The notes beneath the pieces were generated by a model. It did not search any database, was not told where the DNA came from, and saw nothing but the letters and a program-made list of their open reading frames with translations. From NCBI GenBank assembly GCA_932521025.1, contig OW051469.1, forward strand, positions 1,376,398 through 1,440,397: a stretch of DNA of 64,000 nt. Direction: 5' to 3'. The stretch's first letter is position 1. Every line of letters begins with the position of its first letter. This DNA is from Oscheius onirici (lineage: Eukaryota > Nematoda > Chromadorea > Rhabditida > Rhabditidae). A program made the position numbers and the translations under genes. Below are positions 1 to 11,400 of this stretch, piece after piece.

Positions 1-1379
1 TCTGGCTATGTAAATGACGTGGCCAAATGGATCTCCATGTACAAACAGAGACAGAAAAAGAATACGTTCGCCGTCGGCAGATGGACATCAAAACGGTTTT
101 GCTAGAGGTGATGGCATCGGATGCGAAACGGGCCAAAAAACGAGGGGATGCGGATCGCAATCTGGAAGGGGACAAAAAAAAGGAAAAACTATAAATTCAA
201 GTGAGGAAGTCAAAAGATTTTGCGGAAAAGTTTCGCATGCGGCTGTTATTCAGACGGATTGACTGTGCCACAGCCGGTGTGGCCAACTGGTTCTGCTTGG
301 CTTTGTTCGGTCGTCGAACACCTTGGGAGACACAGCGGAACACGGCAGCACTGTGAGCGAGAAAACTTGGGGGGACAGAAGAACGGGCGAGATCGAGCCT
401 TGGAACCTGTCGTCTGTGGCAATAGACAACGCCCGAAGGCAACAGAGAGAGAGGGGGGCCGAGATGACAAGGTCACCTAGATGAGGGCGACCTTGTTTAA
501 AGAACAGAATGGGCTTACAGTCGAGGGAGAGGAGTGTGAATGGGACGTGTTTTTGCAGGAAGCAAAATGCCCGGGGGCGACGCTACAACAATTTAACGGG
601 GAGGCTAATGGCACGACTTATATATGCGGTCTTTTTTTCGAGGAGAAAGTGTAAAAATTAGCGTAAGCTGCATTCCTCGAGGGATTGTCACAGTTCAGTT
701 GATTTGGGTCTATTGGAGATGTTGATGTGCTACAGATCGAGGGATATGGGAAAGTTTATGTGATTTGGGTCTCTGTCGCTCTGTCTCTCTGTCAATCTGA
801 CAAAGAGAAAAAAAAGTAACACAAGACATTGTCCAAGCCGTCCAGTTGCTCTTCTGATCTCGTCTTCCCACCGTGTAGGAGGACGCCCTTTTTTGAGGAA
901 TACTGCTTGTTAAGTTATAATCTTTCAGTTAGATTTTGCTCATTTTTCAGCAGTTTGGCTATTACACGTCCCGGTTAAAGACACAGCCCGAGAGTTTTTA
1001 AACTATGTTGATTCCTAAAGTTGAACTGGTACCCTCTGCTATTCCCCCTTTGCATATTGTAACAATGTTTTGCCTATGGCAAAATGAATATTCTATTCTA
1101 TTCTTTTACGTATACTTTCTGTCTCTCTGTCCACTTTGTCTCTCTGTCCTTCTGACTCTCTGGCTACCTTTTATCTGATATTTCGTCAAAATGAGCCCTT
1201 TCTCCTGACATACCGTACTCCCAGAATCAGTTTTCATCATAATTTAGGAACTTTGGAAGCTTATCAGTCTTTTTGCACTTATCAACGCCTGTCTGTCGTC
1301 CAGTTGCGCAATTCTTCGTAGGGCAGCGTGCGTGTGTAAATAGCGGTCAAGCAGCTGGGCTCCCCCCGTTCTTTCGAAA
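1..1379. other. Intergenic stretch upstream of the first P-glycoprotein, no gene recognised
   Basis: I see no convincing coding exon here on either strand. The short open frames near the left end (14-480) overlap each other on both strands, lack splice-linked partners and resemble no family I know. The right half is AT-richer and carries CTCTGTC-type simple repeats around 770-800 and 1120-1160. The last few hundred bases are the likely promoter of the P-glycoprotein gene starting at 1380. A 3' part of a gene lying left of the window cannot be excluded. Confidence 0.5.
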
Positions 1380-4300
1380 ATGGCTGATTTTAACAGCTCG
1401 AGAGAGAATCTAATAAACATTGAGTGAGTTTTTCTTTCTTGAAAAACAGTGGATTTTTTTTCCAGCAGAGAGAATGTCCAAAATGAAAAGAAGGTCTCGT
1501 TTCTTCAACTGGTAGGTATTTTGTCAGTTTTCTAGGACTCTGGTCCAAGTTTGAGAAAAATGTTAATAATCTGAAGAAATTATACTTTTGTCTCCCAAGG
1601 AAAGAAAAAAAATATTAAAAAAATATTTAAAAAAAAATGAAAATTTTCAGTTCCGATTCACATCCAAATTCGACCGCTTGCTCCTCATATTCGGCAGTTC
1701 TGTGGCTATGTTTGTCGGGCTGTCCAAGCCTTTCATGGGCATCATTCTGGTAGTTTTTCAATCCTCATCACTGAATTTCTCATTTAGGGAGATCTAACCC
1801 AGGTATTTATCAACTATGCAAGAGATACAGCCCCTTTAAATACTACCGATCCCGAGAGGGACAAAATGTACAAAGAACTACATGACCAAGTTATTTATTA
1901 CATTTTAATATGGTTGGCGCTGGCTGTGACAACGTTGTTTAGCGCTTTCTTCAAGGTAATTTTTAAGAAAAATATAAATCCGTCTTTAGGACTTGTGCTT
2001 CTTGACAGTCAGCGACAATATGATCATTCGATTGAGGCAGAAATTCTTAAAATCTTTGTTACGACAAGACGTCAGCTGGTTCGATCAACAGAAAACTGGT
2101 GCTCTTACTGTGGAGTTGTTCAGGTAAGAAGACCGTTATTTACTCAAGAATTTTAAATTTGAACCATGCAGTCTAAAGCCAGATATAGTCGGTACAGAAA
2201 GAAAGTTAACCGCGGGTTACTGTAGATTGCTAAAATTCTAAAAACAGCTCCCAAAGTTAAAAGGACCGGTTGGTGTTGCCCCTAAAAATCTATAATAACC
2301 AGTCAGCTAATTTTCCTTCTGTGCAGGCCATAGTTCAATTTTAGACTAAAACGGGGCTAAACTGTAGCTTTTTCGAATCAAAAGTTACAGTAACCCTTAC
2401 TGATCCCAACTTTCTCCAACATTGCTGAACAATTACATAATTTGTTCGGTCACGCTTCAAAACAATACACTCTCATTGCAGTAATCTCGAAAGGGTAAAA
2501 GAAGGAACTGGTGATCATATCGGCTATATGGTGCTCATGCTCTCCATGTTTTTCGGTGGCCTCTTCACGACATTTGTAAAGGACTGGAGACTGGCATTGG
2601 CCAGTACGTCTCTCGGTCCACTTGTGACACTGTGGGGCTGGTACCAGAATAAGGTAGCTTTCCATATATCTCAAATATAAAAGTTGTAAAGAAAATGCTC
2701 GGCTTGACGACGGAACAGACAAAGTTGGATGGTGAGGCGGGAGCAGTGGCCGAACAGGCTCTGACCTCGATGAAGACAGTCATGTATTTCAATGGTCAGG
2801 ATCACGAAATAGACAAGTATGAGTTCAAAACCTTGGTAATACTTCGGCTGGCTCTAAACTCGCGCCAAACGTCCAAATGTTCAGTTTTTTTATCTTTTCC
2901 AATCATTTTTGCGCTTTCTAAGTCATTGAGTTCTACGTAAAAAATTACGCCTAGGCTGTAAATGCACTTAGAAAGAGCAAAAATGAACGGAAAAGATTAA
3001 ATAAACGGAATTTTCTACGTTGGGCGCGAGCTCCCGCCAAAAATATTCAAGTAAGCGGGTGCCAGCCGAAGTATTTGACATATTTCGGGTATTCAGGTAT
3101 CAGAAAGTTCAAGATAGAGGCATTGCTCTTGGCATACGGTATGCATTCTTCAATGGCCTCTGGATGTCAGGTTCCATGATTCTCTTGGACACTGCCATTG
3201 GAATCTGTGTCTGGTATGGAACTGTACTGGTCTATGATGGAAAGATTGAAGGAGGAACAGTTATTACGGTAGTTTGAGGAATCAAAAGAATAGTAATAAT
3301 CCTAGATTTTTATCACCCTTCAACTTTGTATGAATCGACTCACACAGCTAGGCCCCATTTTCACGAAAATCAATCGAGCTCAAGGGGCTGCCCGCTCGAT
3401 TTACAATATCATTGATAGAGAGCCAGAGATTGACTGTTACTCGACTCAGGGACAGAAGCCTTTGGTTGATGGTCGGATCACAGTCCAGAATCTGTCCTTT
3501 ACGTATCCTACTAGATTGGACGTTCCTGTTCTCAAGGTATGTCTCTGTCTCTCTGTCTACTTCATTTTTTTTTTCAGAACATGACATTTTCGGTCGAACC
3601 CGGTCAAACAGTAGCACTAGTCGGGCCCAGTGGAAGCGGAAAAAGTACAATTGTACAGCTTCTTCTGAGATTCTATGATCCGACAGGTGGACGAGTTAGT
3701 TTGTCAGTACATATAGTTCATACTAACCCAGTGCAGATTTTCCTTGATGACATGGAAATTGATGAGTACAACATCAAGTATCTCCGAGAAACTATTGGAG
3801 TCGTCTCACAAGAGCCGATTCTTTTCAACACGACAATCGAGGAGAATATTCGCTACGGAAGAGAGAGCATTTCCGAGCCGATGATTTGGGCTGCTTTGAG
3901 AAAAGCAAACGCTTTCGACTTTGTCAAGGCCTTTCCAAAGGTACGAGCTCTGGAAACTGAACTTCTTCGTCTTAGGGTCTGAAAACTCTGGTTGGTGACC
4001 GAGGAGCTCAGTTGTCCGGAGGCCAGAAGCAGAGAATTGCGATTGCCAGAGCTCTGATTCGTGACCCGAAGATTCTTCTCCTCGACGAAGCGACTTCTGC
4101 TTTGGACACTGAGAGTGAGAGAGTTGTTCAAGAGGCTCTGGAAAATGTAAAAAATAGCCCAACCACTAAAAAATTGGTCAATTATAGGCTTCCAAAGGAA
4201 GAACCACAATCGTTGTGGCACACCGACTCTCAACAATCAGAAATGCAGACAAAATTATTGCCATGAAGAACGGAGAGATTATTGAGGAAGGAACTCATGA

Positions 4301-7300
4301 GGACCTGATCTCAAGAAAAGGACTATATTACGATTTGGTCAATAATCAAGTTTTTACTGACACACTGGATGGTGAGAAATTACTTACTGTAAAAGCTCTA
4401 ATAGAAGCACCCCTGTACGCAATTACGTACGCATTTTTTTCGGGGTGAAGACATAATTTTCCAATTTATACTTTATTTTTTCTTAGTATCTGTATGGGAA
4501 AAATAATCGGAAAGTTGGGAAAAAAATTTTATCAACCCGAAAAAAATGCGTACGTAATTGCGTACAGGGGTGCTTCTATTAGGAGAAATACGGTATTTTG
4601 TTCAAGCTATGGTTTTCTAGAAAAGCCAGAGTACAAATGGTCTCGATCCATCAGTTCTGAGGGAACAATTCCCGAATATCGTCGTCTTCATTCAGTTGAG
4701 CTGGAACCAGTTCAGGAGGACGGTGTTCTGGAAGATGAGACCATGATAAGGCTGAAAAATGAGCTGGCTGAAGAAAACGCGGAAAGAGTGTCAATTTGGA
4801 GAATTATCAAGGAGACCAGACCGGAATGGAAACTGCTAGCAGTCTGCTTTGTCGCCACAACGATGGAAGGAATAGTCTACCCACTGATGGCTTTTGGATT
4901 CACAGAACTTATTACGGTACTTTTTAGTCAATCTTTCTATTTTGACCTAGAATCTCTTACAAGGGGATGTTTTTAGTCAAATCCGGGATATTGGAACGAG
5001 CTTGGTACTATTCGAAAGAGCATGAAAAATAATGTTGTTTCCCAGATTTTCAGCTGCCGAATTAATTGCTGCTGTCCCCTGGAGCCATTTCAATGTTCAA
5101 AAAACATTTTGGTCGTCCAAATAAACTCCAAAATTTGAGTCCAAAACGTGTTTTTGGTCGCAAGTGATGTTCTGCAATTTTGTAGAGTATACGTTTCGCT
5201 ACATTTTTGTAGAACATACAAAAGCTGTGAAAACACATCTTCAGTTAGAAATAAGGCTTCCTTCACTATTTCTAGCGTTGTTTGGCTTAACTGTTTCCGA
5301 TTGAAGATGTAAGGTTTCTTTTTAGATTTTCTCTGGCCCAAAGGAAGAGATGATTCAAGAAGGAAGACTATATTTTTTGATATTCACCGGAATAGGCATC
5401 TACTACGCAATCGTACAGCTTATTCATGTTAGTCGACCATTTTCCAAAGGCAACAATTTTCTAGACCCCTCTGTTTGGTGTAATCAGTGAGCGTCTCTCC
5501 AGCAGATTACGAGTCAAAGTCTATAAAAATCTGATGCGTCAAGACGGGGCCTACTTTGACAAGCCGAACCACGCTCCTGGTCGTCTAATGACACGCCTCG
5601 GATCTGACGGAAGTAACATTAAGCCGGCTATCAACAGTCGTCTTGGAATAATATTTTCTGAAATTGCTACAGATCTCATTGGAAACGGACTATCGCTGTA
5701 CTTCTGCTGGCAGATGGCTCTCGTTGTAAGGGTTCATTCAAAATTGGGAGAGTATCGTTTCAGGCAATGCCAATCTTCCCGATTTGCTTTTATCTCATGA
5801 CTGTGACGGAAAAGTTTATAACGAACAAGCTTTTGAAGGACGAGAAGGAGATGGAAAACTGTGGAAAGGTAGGGAGCAGGGCTGGGCGAATAGTTCGCAA
5901 TTCGCGAATATTCGCACTATTTTGCGAATTTCACATTCGCATTCGCAACTTGCGAAAGCTGACTATTTGCATCCGATTCTTATACGCATTTTCAGAAAAA
6001 TGACTATTCGAAATTCGCATTCGCGTTTTTTAGTGCGAATTTCGAATATTAGCGCGGTTATTTTTTAGATGTTTCTTCCAACTCGCGTTTGTGAATTAGC
6101 TGTGAATTTTTTTTATTCGCATTCGCGAATATTCGCACTTTTTTTATAAATCCGCATTCGCATCAGTTTCGGCTTTGCGAATACATTTGCAATCCGCATT
6201 CACACCTGATTTTACTATTCGCCCAGCCCTGATAGGGAGACAGAGAAAAACAGACAGAGAGACTGACAGACAGATCTCGTTCAGATTGCCACGGAAGCAA
6301 TGGTCAACATTCGAACGGTACAGGCTCTCAATCTTCAAAGCAAGATTTATGACAACTTCTGCTTCCATCTGACTAAAATAACAAAGAGCAACTTGAAGAA
6401 GAATCTGATGCAGGTAGCTGATTCTCAAACTGAACACGTCTCATTTTTAGAGTGCCTGTTATGGCCTGAACCAGTCGCTGTACTTTTTCGTCTTCATCAT
6501 CTGCTACAGTGTAGCTCTGTTCTACGTCGCTCACGATATTGCAGAGGTTCAACCAATCATCCGAGCCATCTATATGACGGGATGGGCTTCTTGCAGCCTC
6601 GGCTCAATCTCCCAATATCTTCCCGACTACACAAAGGCCAGAATGGCAGCAGGCCTTCTGTTCAAAATGATTGATCAGGAGCCTGGAATTGATTCCAGCA
6701 GCACAAGCGGAAAAAGGTCAGAGTTTGAAGGAAACATCACGGTGAGCAGGAAATAATAACAATTCAAAGTTTCACAGATGAGCAATGTCCACTTCCGATA
6801 CCCTCAACGAGAAGATGTTGAAGTTCTGAAGGGAGTTGACTTGGCACTGAAACAAGGGCAGACTGTTGCGCTGGTTGGGGCCAGTGGGTGTGGAAAGTCG
6901 ACTGTTGTGTCGCTTTTGGAGAGATTATATGATCCGGAAGATGGAGAGATTGTGAGTTAGAAGAGGACAGGGACAGAGAGACTAAAAACAAAGAGACGAG
7001 AGACGTGAGGAGTATACTTGGGCAAGCGGCTCGCTGACGCATACTTGGGGGAATATTTCTCTCGAAATTTCTTCGAACAAACCTTGGCGTCATTTTTGTC
7101 AGACGTCAGTATATCCCTCAAGAAGTTCCTGCAAAAATGACCCCAAGGGTTGTTCGAAGAAATTTCAAGAAAAAATTAGATAGCTCGACGGTTCGGGCTT
7201 TTTCATTTCTAGCCAAACGTAGTCGTACAACGCTTGGCGTCATTTTTGCTGGAGCTTCCTTAGGGCTATACTGCCCTCTGACAAAAATGACGCCAAGGTT

Positions 7301-7991
7301 TGTTGGGAGAAATTTTGAAAGAAACGTTCCCCCAAGTATGCGTCAGCGAGCCGCGTGCCCAAGTATAGTGAGGAGGAGAGAGAGACTCAGGTATCTTTTA
7401 GGAAATCGACGGGAACAGTATGTCCTCATTGAATGTAAGACATTTGAGATCAAACATTTCTATTGTCTCACAAGAGCCGGTTCTATTCGACATGTCGATC
7501 AAGTGAGAATCTAATTATTCTAATTTTTCAATACATTCAGAGAAAATATTTTATACGGCATGTCTGAAACTTCAGTCAATCACATGACAATGATTGAAGC
7601 TGCCAAGAAAGCCAACATCCATGAATTTGTCAGTTGTCTTCCGGATGGCTACAGTACCCGAGTCGGAGACAAAGGAACCCAGTTGTCTGGTGGACAGAAG
7701 CAGAGAATTGCCATAGCAAGGGCACTGGTCAGAGAACCAAAAATTCTCATCTTGGATGAGGCCACTTCAGCTCTAGATTCCGAGTCAGAAAAACATGTTC
7801 AACTGGCTCTGGATCAGGCAAAGACAGGCCGTTCTTGTCTTGTGATAGCCCATCGGCTCTCAACCATCGTCAACTCTGATCTTATTGTGGTTTTCAAAGA
7901 AGGAAGGGTGGCGGAACAGGGAACTCACGAAGAGTTGCTTCAACACAAAGGAGTTTACTTTACATTTGTTCAGAAACATGGGTCCTCATAA
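1380..7991 (+). CDS. pgp: P-glycoprotein 1 of 3 (ABCB full transporter), 22 exons, 1258 aa
   Basis: ATP-driven efflux pump of the plasma membrane with the layout TMD1-NBD1-TMD2-NBD2. Exons: 1380-1423, 1466-1511, 1651-1749, 1788-1955, 1990-2123, 2482-2653, 2692-2816, 3097-3268, 3306-3536, 3578-3694, 3737-3940, 3976-4146, 4188-4371, 4621-4916, 5326-5427, 5465-5725, 5764-5868, 6285-6413, 6451-6741, 6778-6951, 7402-7502, 7541-7991. All phases agree and they sum to 3777 nt. NBD1 has Walker [10 protein letters not shown] (about residue 410), Q-loop SQEPILF, signature LSGGQ (about 519), Walker [13 protein letters not shown] and H-loop AHRLS. NBD2 has GASGCGKST (about 1046), SQEPVLF, LSGGQ (about 1157) and AHRLS. 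Both ATP sites therefore look intact, and the length is typical of nematode P-glycoproteins. Exon 2 has two in-frame acceptors in a NAGNAG arrangement. The long introns hold foldback elements. Substrate cannot be read from sequence. Confidence 0.95.
2124..2481. repeat. Dispersed repeat in P-glycoprotein 1 intron 5
   Basis: This 358 bp intron shares two blocks with other introns. The block near 2200-2235 (aaagttaaccgcgggttac) resembles one near 34408-34430, and the block near 2248-2275, read on the minus strand, resembles sequence near 32035-32066 and 34455-34485 (tttaaacttagggagctg type). These look like fragments of one dispersed element family inserted in introns of three different genes. 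Confidence 0.5.
2838..3079. mobile_element. Foldback MITE-like element in P-glycoprotein 1 intron 7
   Basis: The ends are inverted copies: atacttcggctggc on the left and gccagccgaagtat on the right. Imperfect internal pairing continues (tttatcttttcc against ggaaaagattaa; gcgctttctaagt against acttagaaagagc). No coding capacity is visible. It fills most of the 280 bp intron. Confidence 0.7.
4385..4595. mobile_element. TACCGTA-family palindromic MITE, copy 1 (P-glycoprotein 1 intron 13)
   Basis: About 211 bp with long terminal inverted repeats. The left end is TACTGTAAAAGCTCTAATAG and the right end is its near inverse, closing with ATACGGTA. The inner arms contain GTACGCAATTACGTACGC and its inverse. 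It lies wholly within the intron 4372-4620, with its right end about 25 bp upstream of the acceptor. Without it the intron would be about 38 bp, the usual size here. An open frame runs from the element into the next exon, but phase with exon 13 and the TTTCTAG acceptor at 4620 place it outside the coding sequence. Confidence 0.88.
5878..6231. mobile_element. hAT-like MITE with a near-perfect 8 bp target duplication
   Basis: About 354 bp in P-glycoprotein 1 intron 17. The ends are CAGGGCTGGGCGAATAGT and its inverse ACTATTCGCCCAGCCCTG, the form usual for hAT MITEs. The flanks are gtagggag on the left and atagggag on the right, matching at 7 of 8 positions as expected for a hAT target duplication. 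The interior is dominated by repeated TTCGCGAAT and ATTCGCATTCGC words. No transposase is encoded. Confidence 0.88.
7013..7366. mobile_element. Foldback MITE in P-glycoprotein 1 intron 20
   Basis: The ends are inverse copies: TATACTTGGGCAAGCGGCTC on the left, and CGAGCC, GCGTGCCC, AAGTATA on the right. A second inverted pair contains TTGGCGTCATTTTTG and CAAAAATGACGCCAAGG. The element is about 354 bp with no coding capacity. Confidence 0.85.
7645..7840 (+). repeat. 196 bp tract identical to 14073-14268 (NBD2 of P-glycoproteins 1 and 2)
   Basis: Reading the last exons of P-glycoproteins 1 and 2 side by side, I find no differences from the ATGGCTACAG block to GGCCGTTCTTGTCT, including silent positions. 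Just downstream the two genes diverge (tgtgatagcccatcgg against gattgtggctcaccgt), and just upstream they also differ. The tract encodes the segment from before the LSGGQ signature to before the H-loop. Confidence 0.88.
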
Positions 7992-8456
7992 AGTTTTTGT
8001 TTTCTTTCCCCCTGTTGATCTTGTGTACTCTCTCTCCGTTTTTATTTGCAGTGTTTCGTAACAGCCGGTCACTCGACCAGTTCGTCTAGGAAAAGTTCTC
8101 TCTGTTCTCATTAACCTTCAAAAAGTGTGCCTGACTCACAGCCGTAGATTGTGAAAGAGTGTGGAGACGAGAGAGACAAGCTGTTTCACAACCCCCATAT
8201 CCCAATGATCAGTTCCAGTTTCCAGTATTTAAGCTGACCGTTTAAAACAGTTCCCGCGCATCATTGGTTTCTCCCAGAGACGATGTTGAAACGCCTTGTG
8301 ATCTCTGACTGAGCACACACAACGAAAAGACTACCCTAAACTTGGGTAATTGAACATCTCTCACACACATTTTCGAAAATCAGTCGTCTCTGTCTATTCC
8401 GTCATTCTCTCCTCTAGTATTACCCTCTCTGAATTCTACATTTTCGGTAAAAACCA
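7992..8456. other. Spacer between P-glycoproteins 1 and 2, likely promoter
   Basis: This 465 bp contains no exon I can support. It should hold the 3' end of P-glycoprotein 1 and the promoter of P-glycoprotein 2. The distance is longer than typical nematode operon spacers (about 100 bp), and I see no clear trans-splice acceptor just before the ATG at 8457, so separate promoters seem more likely than an operon. Confidence 0.5.
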
Positions 8457-11400
8457 ATGCCTTCGGAAGATCAGCAGAATCTTCTCCCACCCGAGACCAA
8501 AAAATCGACAGAGGTCTCATTCTTACAACTGGTAGGTTTTCTCAAGCTATTTCGAAAATCTATCCCAGTTTCGCTTCACGTCAAAATGTGACAAACTTCT
8601 TCTGATCATTGGTAGTTTCGTGGCCGTGTTTGCTGGACTGGCTCAGTCCTTGTTGGCCTTCTTCTTGGTTTGTAGCTGTCAATTTGAAAATGGCTGTTTC
8701 AGGGAAAGATCTCACAGTCTTTCATAAGTTTGGCCAACGAGGTTGCTCCACTGAACGACACAGGTAGTCTCCCTCTCTCTGTTCCTCTCAAAACTAAAAT
8801 TTGCTTAAGATCCCCGAAGAGAAGTGATGTTCACAAAATTTCACAGTGAAGTCGAGAACTATTGCCTGGTTTACATTGCGCTTGGAGGCGCCTCTTTCCT
8901 CATTGGATCTCTACAGGTTTTAATCTTCTCTAGACAGAAAACACTCCTCAGACATGGTCATTTTCCGTCGTCGGCGAAAATATGACCCACCGCATCCGTT
9001 GTCTTTTCTTCCGAGCCATTATGAGACAAGAAGTGGCCTGGTTCGATAACCAAAAGACGGGAGCTTTGTCTTCTCAACTTTTTGCGTAAATTTTACAGAT
9101 ATCCGGCAATTTATTTTCCAGAAACATTGACACATTCAAAACGGGCAGCAGTGAACACATTGGCCTGATGATTCGAACCTTTTCCATGTACACCGGAGGG
9201 TTTCTGATTTGTCTCTACTTTGATTGGAGACTGACACTGATCGGAACATCAATGTCTCCAATAATTGGAATTTTGGGCTATCCAATCAGCAAAGTAAGGC
9301 AATTCCCAGAAGACCAAACATTTGCAGAAATCAATTTCTTTGTCCAAGGAAAAGGAAGAAAAGGGAGCTGAAGCCGGAGCTATAGCTGAACAATCTCTGT
9401 CTTCGATGAGAACGGTGATGTATTTCAACGGTCAGGAATATGAGTGCTCCAAGTAGGAGGACGTTCTCTCCTCAAAATTTTCCAAATTCAGATACCTAAA
9501 ATGTCTGGAATCCATCAAGAAAATAGCGATCAAAACAGCTCTACATGAAGGCACATGTATGGCTCTTTTCATGGCTCTTCTATACTTTGCTTTCTTCCTG
9601 ACAGTCTGGAAGGGGACAGACTATGTGTTTGAGGGCAGACTTGAAGGAGGCTTTGTTATTTCGGTAAGTTCTTTCCTGGGATTACTAGACATAAAGTTTG
9701 ACATTAGAGTGAGTTTTTTTTCTCAAGCCCCGATTAAAAGGCCACCCCTCGTTTATGGAAATTTATGACCCGAATTTGTTGTTTATGACGCGAATTTGTT
9801 GTCTTTACTGTTGAGTCGCTATGTTTTATTACTAGTAGTATTGGGTAGGGAATCCAGAGAACGAAGTACTACTAGATAGGAAATCCAGAGAACGTCGTTT
9901 TTTAAAGTTTTGTCGCCTCCCATAAGGGAAGCTCTCCAAAATTTAAGTGCTAAGGCAAGCCAAAGCAACACTTTTCAAAATTACAGTTGATTTGTTCTGT
10001 TGCCTCCCATAAGGGAGGCTCATCCAAAATGTTAAGTGCACCGCAAGCTAAAAGCTCGCATCACTTTCCAAATGCTGACTAAGTTCTGAGCAAAAGTGCG
10101 CAAGCTACCTCAATGAGTGAAAGCCGGATTAAGAGTACCTTATTGTTGAGAGTTAAAAAATGGAGGTACTAACGTCACGATCTGTGACGACACGAGACGG
10201 GAGTGACCGAAGAATTTTAAAAGCCCGCGGAAAAGGTCAGGATAGTAATCACTAATCAGGAGTAAAAATTTACGCTGAATCCAATGGAGTAGGTCTCGAG
10301 TCTTTAAAACGCTCTGGGAGCGCGCTACGGGCGTTTTTGACTCCACGAGCTAACAAAAAAAGAAGGATATTCTACCCCTAAGTTCTTGGTGCTCCCGCTA
10401 AGTCTTTTTATGGTAAAGTAGACGGGCTTTTTCCTGGTCCCACCAAAATAATACTGTTTAGCTCTTCATGATCATCACAAACTGCACTGGTCGTCTTGAC
10501 AGGATAACTCCCATTCTGTCCGGCGTTTACGCCTCGAGAGGAGCCGCTGCTAAGATCTACGAGGTCATTGACAGAGTAAGTTTTTACGTTTATTTAGTAG
10601 AAAAACCTTAAGGAGCCTGAAATTGACAGCCATTCTGAGCTTGGTGATCGATCTCCCATTGAGGGAAAAATTCGAGTTCAAAACCTCGAATTTTCCTATC
10701 CGACCAGACTGGATCTTCAAGTTCTGAAGGTGTATTTGATAGTTTTATCTGGAAATATCGTTTTAGGACCTCTCTTTCACAGTTGAAGCTGGTCAAACTG
10801 TCGCACTTGTCGGAGCCAGTGGAAGTGGAAAAAGCACGATTGTACAACTGTTGTTGAGATTCTATGATCCCGTTTCTGGCAGTGTAGGTTTTTTCTGAAG
10901 AGTTTGTGTTTGTGAAGTTCTTCCTACTGATTAAACCATCTGTTCTTAAGATCTCGATTGACGGCAAAAGAAGCGAAGAGTACAACTTGAAATATCTGAG
11001 AGAGTCTATCGGAGCCGTCTTCCAAGAACCAATTCTGTTTGATACCACCATCGAGGAGAATATTCGCTACGGAAGAGAGAACATTTCAGAAGAACAGATT
11101 TGGAAAGTCTTGCAACTGGCCAATGCATACGACTTTGTCAGTTCTTTCCCAAAGGTAAGACGGCGGAAAACTAAAAAAAAAAATAATTTGCTTTAGGGTC
11201 TGAAAACTCTGGTGGGAGATCGTGGAGCTCAGTTGTCCGGAGGCCAGAAGCAGAGGATTGCGATTGCCAGAGCTTTGATACGAGATCCGAAGATTCTTTT
11301 AATGGACGAGGCCACTTCTGCTCTCGATGCGGAAAGTGAAAGAATTGTTCAACAGGCTCTGGAAAATGTTAGTTTTTTTTCAGTTCAGATATAGGTTTCG

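Noticed and set aside
4494-4620. Open frame through the MITE into P-glycoprotein 1 exon 14, and the same protein word at 29440-30054 and 44645-45073
   Set aside because: The word is the translation of the TACCGTA MITE arm. Phase and family alignment place the splice acceptors after it (TTTCTAG at 4620 and equivalents), so it is intronic.
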